From contig NZ_CP118957.1 of the NCBI RefSeq assembly GCF_029023825.1, positions 1,147,501 to 1,211,500 of the forward strand: a DNA stretch of 64,000 nt. The letters are read 5' to 3'. Positions 38,236-48,780 of the stretch are shown here, piece by piece (the first letter of the stretch is position 1; every line of letters starts with the position of its first letter). The stretch is from Enterococcus saccharolyticus subsp. saccharolyticus. Lineage in GTDB: Bacteria > Bacillota > Bacilli > Lactobacillales > Enterococcaceae. Under the pieces are notes generated by a model that was given only the letters and a program-made list of their open reading frames with translations, searched no databases and was not told the origin of the DNA. The position numbers and the translations under genes were made by a program.

Positions 38236-38931
38236 ATGAAGAAAATGAATGTGAAACAATTTGTCCCCGCGTTACCTGCTGTCGATTTAAAGGAAACAGT
38301 GGCATTTTATGAAAAGTTAGGGTTTGTTAATACGTATGCGGAGAATCAACGTCGAGGTGGTTATGCCATTATGACAAACGATTATTTTGAATTTCACCTG
38401 TATACGTATAAGAAGCTGACAATTCCAACACCTACCAATATTTATATTTATGAGATAGAAAATATTGATGAATGGCATAAAATGTTAGAAACAAACTATA
38501 TAGAATCTGTTGGTAAAAAGCTTTCTCGAACAGGATTACCTCGAATGGGGATACCTAAAAATTTAAATTTCGATAGAAGATTTACGATGACTGATCCCAA
38601 TGGCAATTATTTTATTTTTGTCCAACCATTTGAACAGAAAAAAGAGCATCAAATTAAGTCGCGATTTGAGAAACTATACTGGGAAAGCAACACCTTAGCT
38701 TATTCCCATGAAAGTCCAATTGAAGCTAAAAAAATGTTGGAAATTGCCATAGCTAGACACGATGTACTAAATGAAAAATCGGAAATCGCCTTTCAAACGT
38801 ATGTGCTTCTCGTAGATTGCTCGTACCTTTTAGGAAATAAGACAGAAGCAGAGATGTATTACAAAGAAGCAACGAAATATCTTGAAAAAGTCGTCCACAA
38901 AGATGAATATTTCGAAGATGCGATGGTTTAA
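38236..38931 (+). CDS. VOC-family (glyoxalase/bleomycin-resistance) protein with helical C-terminal extension
   Basis: 231 residues from the second of two adjacent ATGs, 7 nt behind GGAGG. Residues 1-130 form a bleomycin-resistance-like VOC fold (VPALPAVDLKETVAFYEKLGF, YFEFHLYTY, FTMTDPNGNYFIFVQP). Residues 140-230 are helical and TPR-like (SPIEAKKMLEIAIARHD, GNKTEAEMYYKEATKYL), which is not part of the usual fold. Bleomycin-resistance proteins bind the drug without modifying it; a ligand-sequestering role is possible. Probably controlled by the divergent tandem-MerR regulator. Confidence 0.78.
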   Translation: MKKMNVKQFVPALPAVDLKETVAFYEKLGFVNTYAENQRRGGYAIMTNDYFEFHLYTYKKLTIPTPTNIYIYEIENIDEWHKMLETNYIESVGKKLSRTGLPRMGIPKNLNFDRRFTMTDPNGNYFIFVQPFEQKKEHQIKSRFEKLYWESNTLAYSHESPIEAKKMLEIAIARHDVLNEKSEIAFQTYVLLVDCSYLLGNKTEAEMYYKEATKYLEKVVHKDEYFEDAMV

Positions 38932-38969
38932 TATAAAAAATATGAATCGTTACTTGCAAAATAAAGCAT

Positions 38970-39012
38970 ACAAAGAACGAGGTGCTCATTCAACACCTCG
39001 TTCTTTTAAGGA
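38970..39012. terminator. Bidirectional intrinsic terminator
   Basis: Stem AAAGAACGAGGTG / CACCTCGTTCTTT; the right arm abuts the stop codon of the convergent RpiR-type gene. Confidence 0.85.
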
Positions 39013-39878
39013 GTAGGGTTTTCTGATAAAATTCCTTGTTCTAAAAGCGCATGTTTTATTTTCAGATTGACTAGATTCTGTTGGAATTCTTGAGCATACA
39101 AAATGGAAAAAAGAGTATCTAAGACATATTGAAAAGCAATTTGAGAAGAAAATGTCCCAATTTTTAGAAAGTCATACTCATTCTGACTAATAACTATCGG
39201 AAGTGTTGCTAATTGATTGAGAGCTGCATTTGGATTCCCACTTAATAGGACAGAAGGAATTCTTTTTTCTTGGAAGTAAGTCAGAATTTTAGCATGTTGC
39301 GGTGATTTGGCTCCATATGTAACAAATAAAGCACAATCTGTCGGAGTAAGATTGGCAGCGGTCCAAGCTTCATCTGCGTATTCATCTGCCACAATTAAAA
39401 ACTTATTAATTTTAATCATCTTATTTTGAAAACTGCGTGAACGAATTTGTGAATCACCTTTAGCGAATAAAAAAATACGATTGGCTTTCGTCAAAATAGC
39501 AGCAGCATCCTCTAATAATTTTCCGTTGATTTGCAATTGTGTTAATTTAATCGTTTCAATAGTTAAATCAGCCATTTTTTTGGCAATTTGATCTGAAGAG
39601 TCCTGTGGTTCAAAAGGAAAATTGGCATCTACTTGCTCTTGAGTGTAACGTTTGTTGTAGGCTGCTTCGGATAAGGCAATTTTAAAATCTCTAAAACCTT
39701 CAAAATTTAATTTTTTTGCTAATCGAACGACTGCCGAATGAGATGTATAGGTTTGTTTGGCAATTTGTTCAATGTTCATATTAGGAATTTGGGTTAAATT
39801 CTCTAAAATATAGTGCGCAATTTTTTGTTCATTACTCGTAAAATTTTCTTGCGTCGTTAGTTGCTCAATTAGTAGCAT
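39006..39878 (-). CDS. MurR/RpiR-family transcriptional regulator
   Basis: 290 residues from the ATG 8 nt behind GAGGAGG. The N-terminal RpiR helix-turn-helix (SNEQKIAHYILENLTQIPNMNIEQIAKQTYTSHSAVVRLAKKL) is followed by a SIS sugar-phosphate-binding domain (about 120-270). Members respond to phosphosugars. It is divergent from the Gfo/Idh oxidoreductase at 40096, its probable target. Confidence 0.9.
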   Translation of the reverse strand: MLLIEQLTTQENFTSNEQKIAHYILENLTQIPNMNIEQIAKQTYTSHSAVVRLAKKLNFEGFRDFKIALSEAAYNKRYTQEQVDANFPFEPQDSSDQIAKKMADLTIETIKLTQLQINGKLLEDAAAILTKANRIFLFAKGDSQIRSRSFQNKMIKINKFLIVADEYADEAWTAANLTPTDCALFVTYGAKSPQHAKILTYFQEKRIPSVLLSGNPNAALNQLATLPIVISQNEYDFLKIGTFSSQIAFQYVLDTLFSILYAQEFQQNLVNLKIKHALLEQGILSENPTP

Positions 39879-40095
39879 AGAACTAACCTCCTCATCTATA
39901 GCTATCATAGCTTATTTCTTTAATTTTCTCATGGAAATACTGTTATCGTTAAACAAAAAGTTCAATCAGAAACACTAAACGTCGTCTTTTTATGAAAGTT
40001 TTGACCAATTTATTGAGAATCACTTTTAAACAAAACATCTCCTAGCTATACTATCCGTGTAGTTAGCTATTAAATAAAGAAAGTAGAGGATACAA

Positions 40096-41061
40096 ATGAA
40101 CTTAGGAATATTTGGCGCTGGCATGATTGTTCAAGAGTTTTTAACGATTGCACGAGATATACCACAATTAGAATTAGTTTCAATTTTGGGAACGGAACGC
40201 TCGCTGTCTAAAACCAAAGAATTACAAACACAATATGGGATTCAAAAGGTTTATACAGACGTTGAGGGAAATTTAATGAACGATGACATCGATACAGTTT
40301 ATATCGCTTTACCCAATCATCTACATTATTCATTTGCTAAAAAAGCGTTAGAATCTGGGAAACATGTTATTTGTGAAAAACCTTTTACATTAACTTTAGC
40401 TCAATTACTTGAATTAGAACAACTTGCAAAGGCTAAAAATTTAATCTTAATTGAAGCAATCACCAATCAGTATTTATCAAATTATCAAGAAATCAAAAAT
40501 AACTTAGCTTCACTTGGAGACATTAAGCTGGTTGAATGTAATTACTCACAATATTCTTCAAGATATGATGCGTTTAAACAAGGCATTATTTTGCCCGCCT
40601 TCAATCCAGAAATGGGTGGTGGTGCGTTGATGGATATTAATATTTATAACATTCATTTTGTGGTCGGACTATTGGGTAAACCCACTAAAGTAACGTACTT
40701 TGCGAACGAAGAACAACAAGTCGATACGTCGGGTGTCCTCATTTTAGAGTATCCCCAAACAAAAGCAGTATGTATTGGTGCAAAAGATTCATGGGCAAAA
40801 AATAGATCCATCATCCAAGGCACAAAAGGAGCGATTACAGTCGAGGGGCCCAGCAATACAGTGGAAAATTACACGATTACCCAAGCAGCAACACCCGCTC
40901 AATCAATGAACAAAAATACACACGATCATCGAATGGTAGAAGAATTCTTGCATTTTGTTAGAATAATCGAAAATCAAGACGTAGAAGAAGCGCATCGACG
41001 TATGGAACATTCAAAGTTGGTCATGATGGTTATTGAAGAAGCTGTGGCTAGTTGTAAATAG
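40096..41061 (+). CDS. Gfo/Idh/MocA-family oxidoreductase
   Basis: 321 residues, ATG start behind a weak GAAAGTAGAGG. The N-terminal Rossmann fold is LGIFGAGMIVQEFL; the family EKP motif is HVICEKPFTLT (about 90-100), and the substrate domain has GGGALMDINIYNIHFVVGLLG. Members oxidise or isomerise sugars, inositols or dihydrodiols with NAD(P). The paired RpiR regulator supports a sugar or polyol substrate. No transporter is adjacent. Confidence 0.88.
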   Translation: MNLGIFGAGMIVQEFLTIARDIPQLELVSILGTERSLSKTKELQTQYGIQKVYTDVEGNLMNDDIDTVYIALPNHLHYSFAKKALESGKHVICEKPFTLTLAQLLELEQLAKAKNLILIEAITNQYLSNYQEIKNNLASLGDIKLVECNYSQYSSRYDAFKQGIILPAFNPEMGGGALMDINIYNIHFVVGLLGKPTKVTYFANEEQQVDTSGVLILEYPQTKAVCIGAKDSWAKNRSIIQGTKGAITVEGPSNTVENYTITQAATPAQSMNKNTHDHRMVEEFLHFVRIIENQDVEEAHRRMEHSKLVMMVIEEAVASCK

Positions 41062-41249
41062 CATTTAGTTATTGATGTATTGGTTAAAAAATACGAGTCT
41101 TTTATACTTTCAATGTATATCGTATATTTTAAGTGGGAGGCTAATTATTCCGATTTAAGAAATTCATCAAAATTATTCATTTATACTTGCCTTAATGTTA
41201 ACTTTAAGAGGTATTATAGTAATAGATTTACTATTAAGGAGGAATTATC

Positions 41250-42293
41250 ATGTATAATGTTAAAGCTCGAGCAGCATTTAGTCCAACTGCCAATTTCAAA
41301 AAAACAGATATTACGCGTAGAGCGTTAGATAAGAAGGATATTTTAATCGAGATTAAATATGCGGGAATTTGCCATTCGGATATTCACACGGTGCGAGGAG
41401 AATGGGGAGAAGTGCAATATCCGCTAGTACCTGGCCATGAAATTGCTGGAATTGTGAAAGAAACAGGCGAAGAAGTGACCAAATATACTATTGGCGATAG
41501 AGTGGGCGTAGGATGTATGGTTGATTCTTGTGGTCAATGCGAACATTGCCAACAAGGAGAGGAACAATACTGTGAAGGTCCTCATGGTCATACGGGAACT
41601 TATGCAGATATTGATAAGTATGGAGAGTATACACAAGGTGGCTATTCGACCCATATCGTAGTATCGGAAGACTTTGTTGTTCGTATTCCAGATAATATCC
41701 CATTAGAAAAAGCAGCCCCTCTACTATGTGCAGGTATCACTACATTTTCTCCATTAAATCATTGGCAGGCAGCTGGAAAAAATATCGCTGTCGTTGGTTT
41801 AGGAGGTTTAGGGCATATGGCTGTTAAAATTGGTCATGCGATGGGAGCAAAAGTGACCGTGCTGTCTCAAACATTGAGTAAAAAAGAGGACGGATTATTA
41901 TTTGGCGCAGACGGTTATTATGCTACCTCCGATCCAAAAACCTTTGAAACTTTAAGTAATTCGTTTGATCTAATTATTAACACAGTCAGTGCAATTCTGG
42001 ATTATGACAGTTACTTAAGTTTATTAAAGCTTGATGGAACGCTGGTCAATGTGGGAGCACCAGCAGAAGCAGCCCCACTGCACATTAGCAGTTTAATCGG
42101 AGGTCGTCGTTCGTTTGCTGGGTCAGCAATTGGCGGTATCAAAGAAACACAAGAAATGTTAGATTTTTGTGGCGAACACAATATTACTCCAGAAATTGAA
42201 CTAATTTCTGCGGATAAAATAGAGGAAGCTTATGAAAGAGTGCTTCATTCAGATGTAAGATACCGTTTTGTCATAGATACCAAAACAATTTAA
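41250..42293 (+). CDS. Zinc-dependent NAD(P) alcohol dehydrogenase (cinnamyl-alcohol-dehydrogenase-like)
   Basis: 347 residues, start ATG behind AAGGAGG. Catalytic zinc ligands lie in AGICHSDIH and GHEIAG, the structural zinc site is [15 protein letters not shown], and the nucleotide fold is [20 protein letters not shown]. Similar to YahK/AdhA-type aldehyde reductases. A 188-bp gap without genes separates it from the Gfo/Idh gene. It ends at its own terminator. Confidence 0.9.
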   Translation: MYNVKARAAFSPTANFKKTDITRRALDKKDILIEIKYAGICHSDIHTVRGEWGEVQYPLVPGHEIAGIVKETGEEVTKYTIGDRVGVGCMVDSCGQCEHCQQGEEQYCEGPHGHTGTYADIDKYGEYTQGGYSTHIVVSEDFVVRIPDNIPLEKAAPLLCAGITTFSPLNHWQAAGKNIAVVGLGGLGHMAVKIGHAMGAKVTVLSQTLSKKEDGLLFGADGYYATSDPKTFETLSNSFDLIINTVSAILDYDSYLSLLKLDGTLVNVGAPAEAAPLHISSLIGGRRSFAGSAIGGIKETQEMLDFCGEHNITPEIELISADKIEEAYERVLHSDVRYRFVIDTKTI

Positions 42294-42297
42294 TCGT

Positions 42298-42339
42298 CAA
42301 AAAACTTCTCATGCATTAGTTTGAGAAGTTTTTTTTTAT
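42298..42339 (+). terminator. Intrinsic terminator
   Basis: Stem AAAAAACTTCTCA / TGAGAAGTTTTTT around a loop, ending in TTTTTTTT. Confidence 0.85.
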
Positions 42340-42640
42340 AGCTATGGGATTATTTTTTCAAAAAATAACTACAATGTATGGAAAATGCGTATGTTTTATT
42401 AGAACAAACGATTAGTTCTTTGAAAATTCCATATTTTACAGCAAACTTGAATGTTGAAGCAAAGATAAGGGGATTTTTTGCTTGGTAATTTTGACTGGAA
42501 TTGTACACAAAATAGCATGAGTATGATAACATTTGGTCAATGTATCTATTATTTCATACGCATATATTTTTCATAAATAGAAAATACAACAAGTGAGTAT
42601 TCATTTGTATGTTTAAACAAAAGAATAAGGGAGAATTTGA
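42340..42640 (+). other. Intergenic region upstream of comEB
   Basis: About 300 bp, AT-rich, without a convincing gene on either strand. A weak promoter candidate for comEB is TTGTAC (42501-42506), 17 nt, TGATAA (42524-42529). No competence-sigma box (TACGAATA-like) was found. Nothing else is supported. Confidence 0.4.
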
Positions 42641-43177
42641 ATGGAAGAGAATGTTAGAAAAACCTATAATATCAACGCTTCAAGCGATTTTATAAAGGCG
42701 GAACACGAACGTATCCCCTGGAACCAATATTTCATGGCGCAGTCGGTTCTATTATCGTTGCGTAGTACGTGTACACGTTTGGAAGTAGGAGCGACTTTAG
42801 TAAAAGATCGACGAATTATTGCAGGAGGTTACAATGGGTCTGTTAGCGGTGATCATCATTGTATTGATGATGGATGCTATATCGTTGATGGTCACTGTAT
42901 TCGAACGATTCATGCGGAGATGAATGCTTTGTTACAATGTGCGAAACTGGGGATTTCCACGGAAAATTCGGAAATTTACGTCACACATTTTCCATGTTTA
43001 CCATGTACGAAAGCTATCTTACAAGCTGGTGTAAAAAAAATTTATTACTTAAATGATTATCGTAATAATGAATATGCGATGGAATTAATTAAACATGTGG
43101 GTGTAGAAGTAGAACAAGTGCAATTAGAACCAAAATATTTTGAGAAACTTTCTTTTGGGCAATTAAATGAGCAATAG
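42641..43177 (+). CDS. comEB: ComEB, dCMP deaminase-type protein
   Basis: 178 residues, start ATG behind AAGGGAG. It has the zinc cytidine/deoxycytidylate deaminase motifs [10 protein letters not shown] (catalytic Glu) and [11 protein letters not shown] (PCxxC), with a typical extra Cys/His-containing insert ([16 protein letters not shown]). dCMP deaminase supplies dUMP for thymidylate synthesis. Its link to competence is by operon position, as here, overlapping comEC by 11 bp. Confidence 0.93.
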   Translation: MEENVRKTYNINASSDFIKAEHERIPWNQYFMAQSVLLSLRSTCTRLEVGATLVKDRRIIAGGYNGSVSGDHHCIDDGCYIVDGHCIRTIHAEMNALLQCAKLGISTENSEIYVTHFPCLPCTKAILQAGVKKIYYLNDYRNNEYAMELIKHVGVEVEQVQLEPKYFEKLSFGQLNEQ

Positions 43178-45416
43178 AAAAGATTACTCTTGGAAAAATC
43201 AATTATTATTTCCGCTGTTGTGTGCAAGTAGTTTTTTGCATGCATGGTTATTACAGCAACCAATTTTCATATTGATTGGTTGCTATTTCTTAGGAATAAT
43301 TTGCTGTAAAAAACAAGTAACATTAGTGTTACTCGCTGTTTTTTGCAGCTTTTTTGTTTTCTTACGCGCACAACAAACGAAATTACCACCTGTGCCTATT
43401 GAAAAAGAATTGGTCACTAAAGTCCACATTTTTCCTGACACGATTCAATTGAACGGGGATTTAGTTAATTTTGAAGGTTCATTATCGCAAGGAAATATCA
43501 AAGGGCAATACAAATTGGCGACTGAACAAGAAAAAAATCAATGGAAAATTCGGAAGAACTGGTCAAAAATTATCAAAGTTAAAGGATCTTTTCGAGAAAT
43601 TGAACAGTTACGAAACCAACATGGATTTCATGCACAGCGGTTTTATTTTTCGACCAATCAATTAGGTGTTTTCGTGATTGATGAGATTATTTTTGAAAAA
43701 GACGCATCTGGTTTTGCAGTATTACGCAAGATTCGAGCGAGTTGTATTGATTGGTTGGAAGAAAATTTTCCTGAAAAAATTTCCACTTATTTTTTAGCAC
43801 TACTCGTAGGTTATAAAAGTCGTGATTTTCATGAGATTCAAGACATTTATAGTAGTAGTGGTATTTTGCATTTCTTTACGATTTCAGGGAGTCACGTGTA
43901 TTTATTTTATGGTTGGTTTTTGCAACTCTTACGGCGCACACGATTAACATTTAACGAATTTAGTCTAATTAGTTGTATCGGAATTTTCTTCGGGATTTTT
44001 TTATTTGGACAAGAAGTAAGTGTTTTACGTGCATCTTTCCTTTATTTATTGAATTTATTTTTTAAAGAAAGACAAATCCATTTGTCACGAATGGATCGCT
44101 TTAGTATCGTTTTGTTTGTACTTTTGTTATTGGATCCCAAAACATTATTACAGCTTTCAGGTATTTTATCTTTAGGAATGTCGTGGTTTATTTTAATTCA
44201 AAACGATGGAGATAATCATTTCTTTGCGCAACTATGGCGTTCTCAAGTGGTTTCAGTGTTGGCAGCGCCAATTTTTATGTATACATTTTTTGAATTACCC
44301 TTATTAGGTGGCATTTTAACGACTGTATGCGGGTCATTTTTTACTATTTTCTTACCTTTTAGTTTGTTCTTGTGCGGACTCACTCTATTAGGTGTCCCAG
44401 TATCTGGTCTAACAAACCTCTTGCTATACTTTATTCAAGGTTTTGAAGGATTATTGCGTCTGACTAAATCACTGGTTTGGGTAACTGGTCAACCAGCGAT
44501 GTTTAGCGTTGTGGTGGCTGTCATCAGCAGTTTGTTACTTTATCACTATCATCGTAAATGGTTGCTTTTTCTACCTACATTCATTTTGATAGGTAGCCAA
44601 TTGTTATCATTTGAGACGTCGGTTTCATTTGTTGATGTTGGTCAAGGGGATAGTACTGTTATTCAAAGTCCTTTCAAAAAGGAAGTTTATGTAATTGATA
44701 CAGGAGGGAGATTGTCTTTTGAGCAAGAAGCATGGCAACAACGGACGTATCGTTCGGGAGCTGAATACACGTTATTGCCCTTTTTGAAAGGAGAGGGTGT
44801 TCGGCAAATTGATGGGTTATTTTTAACGCATGGGGATGCGGATCATTTGGGCGATGCTGCCAAAGTCATTGAAAAAATTCCTGTAAAATGGGTATATGTA
44901 GGCAAAGGGAGTTTACAACACCCAAGCATTCAACGTCTTGCTAAACATTTACCCAAACGTACAAAAATTCGAGAAGTAGAAATGAATGAAATTATTGGAA
45001 AGAGGGTATCACTACAAGTCTTAGCTCCTAAATTTGGCAAAGGTGAAAATGAGGATTCGCTTGTATTAACGACCAAGATTCGTGGTATGCGTTTTTTAAT
45101 GACTGGTGATTTGGGAAAGGAAGGCGAAAGAAAACTTTTAAAAGACTATCCGAACTTAAAAGTCGACGTGATGAAACTTGGACATCACGGAAGCAAAACA
45201 TCAACGGACTATCAATTTATTGCGCAAATTCAGCTAAAGGAAGGAATTATTTCATGTGGAAAAAATAATCGCTTTAACCATCCGCATCCAGAAGTATTAG
45301 AAACATTAACAGCAAATCATGTGCGTGTTTTTAGAACCGATCAATCAGGGATGGTTCGTTATTTATGGGGGATAAAAGAACAACAACCCCGTCTTTGGCT
45401 AGCGAAAGATTACTAG
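43167..45416 (+). CDS. comEC: ComEC/Rec2 DNA-uptake channel
   Basis: 749 residues. An N-terminal DUF4131-like part with an OB-like domain is followed by the central competence membrane domain (about 205-480; [34 protein letters not shown]). The C-terminal metallo-beta-lactamase-like domain is at about 490-740 ([38 protein letters not shown]). It transports single-stranded DNA across the membrane during transformation. All three parts are intact, so the channel looks functional. It lies in the comEB-comEC-holA arrangement. Confidence 0.95.
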   Translation: MSNRKDYSWKNQLLFPLLCASSFLHAWLLQQPIFILIGCYFLGIICCKKQVTLVLLAVFCSFFVFLRAQQTKLPPVPIEKELVTKVHIFPDTIQLNGDLVNFEGSLSQGNIKGQYKLATEQEKNQWKIRKNWSKIIKVKGSFREIEQLRNQHGFHAQRFYFSTNQLGVFVIDEIIFEKDASGFAVLRKIRASCIDWLEENFPEKISTYFLALLVGYKSRDFHEIQDIYSSSGILHFFTISGSHVYLFYGWFLQLLRRTRLTFNEFSLISCIGIFFGIFLFGQEVSVLRASFLYLLNLFFKERQIHLSRMDRFSIVLFVLLLLDPKTLLQLSGILSLGMSWFILIQNDGDNHFFAQLWRSQVVSVLAAPIFMYTFFELPLLGGILTTVCGSFFTIFLPFSLFLCGLTLLGVPVSGLTNLLLYFIQGFEGLLRLTKSLVWVTGQPAMFSVVVAVISSLLLYHYHRKWLLFLPTFILIGSQLLSFETSVSFVDVGQGDSTVIQSPFKKEVYVIDTGGRLSFEQEAWQQRTYRSGAEYTLLPFLKGEGVRQIDGLFLTHGDADHLGDAAKVIEKIPVKWVYVGKGSLQHPSIQRLAKHLPKRTKIREVEMNEIIGKRVSLQVLAPKFGKGENEDSLVLTTKIRGMRFLMTGDLGKEGERKLLKDYPNLKVDVMKLGHHGSKTSTDYQFIAQIQLKEGIISCGKNNRFNHPHPEVLETLTANHVRVFRTDQSGMVRYLWGIKEQQPRLWLAKDY

Positions 45417-45471
45417 CATTTGCGCGTGCTTCATGGTAGGATAGCCAGTGAGAGATTGGAGAGGAAAATAG

Positions 45472-46509
45472 ATGAATACCCAACAAGCCTTACAAGAAAT
45501 TCGTTCACAAAAATTCCAATCACTGTATGTCGTTTTAGGAACAGAAGATTTTTTACAACAACAAATTCGTGAAGCGTTTTTGGCAAGTTTGAATGTCGAT
45601 CAGGATGACTTGAATTTTGCGCAATTTGATTTAGAACAAGATTCCTTAGACATGGTATTGGATGAAGCGCAATCGACGCCTTTTTTTGGTGATTATCGGT
45701 TAGTGTTTGTGGACAATCCGTTTTTTTTAACCGCAGAGAAAAAAAGCAATGCACCAGAGCATAATATTGAAGGTTTATTAGAATATCTTAAAGACCCAAA
45801 CGACACATCAATTGTTGTCTTTTTTGCTGCTTATGAAAAATTAGATGAGCGTAAAAAGATTACCAAACAGCTAAAAAAAGCCGCCGCAGTCATCGATGTT
45901 CAACCAATGAAAGAAGAAGACGTTCGTCGTTATTTGCAACAGACGTTGGATAATGATGGGCTAGTGATGGCACGAGATGCGTTTGAATTGTTTATCCGTT
46001 TAACAGATATGCGTTTATCCAAAGCCATGCAAGAGTTAGAGAAACTGCGCTTATATGCAGGAGAACAAAAAAGAATTTCAAAACAAGCTGTGGAACAACT
46101 TGTCCCTAAGTCCTTAGAAGATAATGTTTTTGACTTAACAAATTATGTATTACAAGGAAAAACAGAAGCAGCTTTACGTTTGTATGATGACTTATATATT
46201 CAAGGAGAAGAGACGATTAAAATCAATGCAATTTTAATTAGTCAGATTCGTTTGTTACTGCAAACGGCAATTCTAATGAAAATTGGTTATCAACAAGGAA
46301 ATATTGCAGAGACCTTAAAAGTGCATCCGTATCGGGTAAAACTTGCGATGCAACAAGCAAAAAAACTGAATCAAAAAGATTTAGCACATCTTTATGATGA
46401 GCTTATTGAAAATGATTACTTAATAAAAAGTGGACGCATGGAAAAAGAGTTTTTATTCCAATTATTTGTTTTGAAAACAGCTCATCGTTTACACGGAAAC
46501 GGAAAATAA
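45472..46509 (+). CDS. holA: DNA polymerase III subunit delta
   Basis: 345 residues, start ATG behind GAGAGGA. N-terminal LYVVLGTEDFLQQQIREAF, central DVQPMKEEDVRRYLQQ and RLSKAMQELEKLRLYAG, and C-terminal KVHPYRVKLAMQQAKKL are those of HolA. It is the clamp-loader subunit that opens the beta sliding clamp. Its place between comEC and convergent rpsT is conserved in Firmicutes. Confidence 0.94.
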   Translation: MNTQQALQEIRSQKFQSLYVVLGTEDFLQQQIREAFLASLNVDQDDLNFAQFDLEQDSLDMVLDEAQSTPFFGDYRLVFVDNPFFLTAEKKSNAPEHNIEGLLEYLKDPNDTSIVVFFAAYEKLDERKKITKQLKKAAAVIDVQPMKEEDVRRYLQQTLDNDGLVMARDAFELFIRLTDMRLSKAMQELEKLRLYAGEQKRISKQAVEQLVPKSLEDNVFDLTNYVLQGKTEAALRLYDDLYIQGEETIKINAILISQIRLLLQTAILMKIGYQQGNIAETLKVHPYRVKLAMQQAKKLNQKDLAHLYDELIENDYLIKSGRMEKEFLFQLFVLKTAHRLHGNGK

Positions 46510-46550
46510 AAAAAGAGGAGAAGCTTTACGCTTACCCTCTTTTTTTTAAT
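46508..46550. terminator. Bidirectional intrinsic terminator
   Basis: AAAAAAGAGG pairs with CCTCTTTTTT, with an inner AAGC/GCTT hairpin, between convergent holA and rpsT. Confidence 0.82.
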
Positions 46551-46804
46551 TATTTAGCGATTTTTTTGCTTAGACGAGATTTGTCACGGCCAGCTTTGTT
46601 TTTATGGATTAATCCTTTTGACTCAGCCATATCGATTGCTTTGACAGCATCTTTAAATAACGCATCTACGTTATCAGCACCGGCTTCAACAGCTTGATCA
46701 AATTTTTTGATTGCTGTACGCATTGTGCTCAATTGAGATGAATTTTTAGCGTTAGCAACTTCGCTTGTACGCACACGTTTGATTGCAGATTCAATGTTTG
46801 GCAT
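46550..46804 (-). CDS. rpsT: 30S ribosomal protein S20
   Basis: 84 residues from the ATG behind [37 protein letters not shown] and the C-terminal [19 protein letters not shown] are S20 signatures. It is a small basic 16S-binding primary assembly protein. The position opposite holA is conserved. Confidence 0.97.
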   Translation of the reverse strand: MPNIESAIKRVRTSEVANAKNSSQLSTMRTAIKKFDQAVEAGADNVDALFKDAVKAIDMAESKGLIHKNKAGRDKSRLSKKIAK

Positions 46805-47082
46805 TTGTTTCACCTCCGAATAAAAAGTTATTATACGAAAAACGTATAAATCAACACTAGTCATTATACATAAACAAAGGGAGCAATGCAATAATAAGTT
46901 GTAAAGAAATTTTACTTAACACAAAAAATAGTGAATTTTACAAAGAATTTACGAAAAAAATAGCTTTTGCTTTCAAAATTTACTTTTTTTATACAAAAGA
47001 AACCTTTCTTTAAAAAATTGCTTCCATCTAATGTTAGTTTTATGCTATGATGACAACGAAAAACGAAATGGTGGTGTAAATT

Positions 47083-48099
47083 TTGAGCATTGCATTAGTT
47101 ATTACCGTTACACTTGTAATGGGTGTAATCTTTGTAAACGGATGGACAGATGCCCCGAATGCCATTGCGACTGCAGTTTCGACACGTGTCTTAAGACCGA
47201 ATGTGGCGATTGGTATTGCGGTAGTAATGAACTTTTTAGGTGCATTAGTAATGACATTCTTTAATGCACAAGTAGCAGAAACAATTAGTAATATTGTTTC
47301 ATTTGACTCTCAAGGAATTCAAGCAGCCCAAGTAGCGCTCGCAGCGTCGCTATTTTCTATTGTGGTTTGGGCAGTAGCAGCATGGTATTTTGGCATTCCA
47401 ACTAGTGAATCACATGCGCTAATCGCAGGTTTAACTGGTTCAGCGATGGCATTAGGCGGTTTAAATGCTGTCAATGGACAAGAATGGACAAAAGTTCTTA
47501 TTGGCTTAGTTGTTTCAACTGTCCTAGGATTTGGAGGCGGTTATTTAATCACAAAATTACTTGTGTTGATTTTCCGCGATGTACCAAGAAGAAAAGCGAA
47601 TAAATTTTTCACGTGGGGCCAAGCAAGTGCAGCAGCGGCAAACGCTTTTTTGCATGGCGCACAAGATGGACAAAAGTTTATGGGGGTATTCATGCTAGGA
47701 TTATTTTATAATAATTTAGCAGAAAAAACAGGGAATGGATTTGTTATCCCAATTTGGGTAATGGCCTTGTGTTCAATTACTATGGGTATCGGAACATCAG
47801 TCGGTGGTATGCGTATCATTAAATCAGTCGGAATGGACATGGTTAAATTAGAAACATACCAAGGATTTTCTGCCGACTTAAGTGCAGCAATTTGCTTGTT
47901 CTTAGCTTCTGTTTTTGGAATCCCTGTTTCAACGACACATACAAAAACAACTGCAATTATGGGTGTCGGTGCGTCTAGACGACTATCAAGTGTCGATTGG
48001 CGTATCGTCAGAGAAATGGTTTTTGCGTGGGTAATGACCTTCCCAGGATGTGGACTCATTGCATATGTGATGGCGAAACTGTTTGTTGCAATTTTTTAA
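47083..48099 (+). CDS. pit: PiT-family inorganic phosphate transporter
   Basis: 338 residues from a TTG behind GGTGGTG. About ten membrane helices carry the duplicated PiT signature: GWTDAPNAIATAVSTRVL near the N-terminus and FLHGAQDGQKFMGV in the second half, with SESHALIAGLTGSA and STTHTKTTAIMGVGAS. It is a low-affinity phosphate (metal-phosphate) symporter. It is followed after 12 bp by a DUF47/PhoU-like partner, the usual two-gene arrangement. Confidence 0.94.
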   Translation: MSIALVITVTLVMGVIFVNGWTDAPNAIATAVSTRVLRPNVAIGIAVVMNFLGALVMTFFNAQVAETISNIVSFDSQGIQAAQVALAASLFSIVVWAVAAWYFGIPTSESHALIAGLTGSAMALGGLNAVNGQEWTKVLIGLVVSTVLGFGGGYLITKLLVLIFRDVPRRKANKFFTWGQASAAAANAFLHGAQDGQKFMGVFMLGLFYNNLAEKTGNGFVIPIWVMALCSITMGIGTSVGGMRIIKSVGMDMVKLETYQGFSADLSAAICLFLASVFGIPVSTTHTKTTAIMGVGASRRLSSVDWRIVREMVFAWVMTFPGCGLIAYVMAKLFVAIF

Positions 48100-48111
48100 G
48101 GAGAGAAAAAC

Positions 48112-48735
48112 ATGGCAAGAAAAAAACAATACAACTATTTTAATACAATGGAGCTTTTAGCCGGAAATTCGCACAAAGCAGCAGAAATTTTAGAAGATAT
48201 CATAGACAATTACACAGTCGGTTCTTTTGAAGCAAAAGCAGAAGAAATTCACCGCTTAGAAAAAGACAATGATCGTATGGTTGATGAATTAACTAATGAG
48301 CTATACGATGCGTTTATTACACCCATTGATCGTGAAGATATTTTGATTATTTCAGAATGTTTAGATGATATTTTAGATGGGATTAATGGTATGACCTATT
48401 TATTTGAAAACCTAGTGATTACAGAAATGCGTCCAGAAACTGAACATTTTGCGAGTTTAGTAAATAAAGCTGCTCGTGGTGTCCATACAGCAATGGTAGA
48501 ATTTCCTAAATTTAAAAATTCTAAAACATTAAAAAATATGATTGTTGAAGTCAATGAAATTGAATCTGAAGGTGACCGTTTATTCAGTAAATTGAAAAAA
48601 CAATTATTTAGCGAAGAAAACAATGTGTTAGAAATTATCAAATGGAAAGAAATTTATGACCGTTTTGAATCTATTTTAAACGCAAGTGAAGAAGCCGTAG
48701 ATATTATTGATGGCTTGATTATTAAAAATACGTAA
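48112..48735 (+). CDS. DUF47/PhoU-like Pit accessory protein
   Basis: 207 residues, start ATG behind AAGGAGAG. An all-helical protein with the acidic PhoU-like motifs KAEEIHRLEKDNDRMVDEL, ITPIDREDILIISECLDDILDGI and NEIESEGDRLFSKLKKQL. DUF47 proteins partner with PiT transporters and probably regulate phosphate uptake. It is cytoplasmic. The operon ends at the following terminator. Confidence 0.92.
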   Translation: MARKKQYNYFNTMELLAGNSHKAAEILEDIIDNYTVGSFEAKAEEIHRLEKDNDRMVDELTNELYDAFITPIDREDILIISECLDDILDGINGMTYLFENLVITEMRPETEHFASLVNKAARGVHTAMVEFPKFKNSKTLKNMIVEVNEIESEGDRLFSKLKKQLFSEENNVLEIIKWKEIYDRFESILNASEEAVDIIDGLIIKNT

Positions 48736-48780
48736 AAAAAAGAGATGCTGCATCGTCGCAGACATCTCTTTTTTTTACAT
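48734..48780. terminator. Bidirectional intrinsic terminator
   Basis: AAAAAAAAGAGATG pairs with CATCTCTTTTTTTT around a GC-containing loop; convergent with uppP. Confidence 0.87.

Noticed and set aside
41080..41328. An 82-codon plus-strand open frame overlapping the start of the zinc ADH gene
   Set aside because: No ribosome site, biased composition, and it overlaps a strong gene in another frame.
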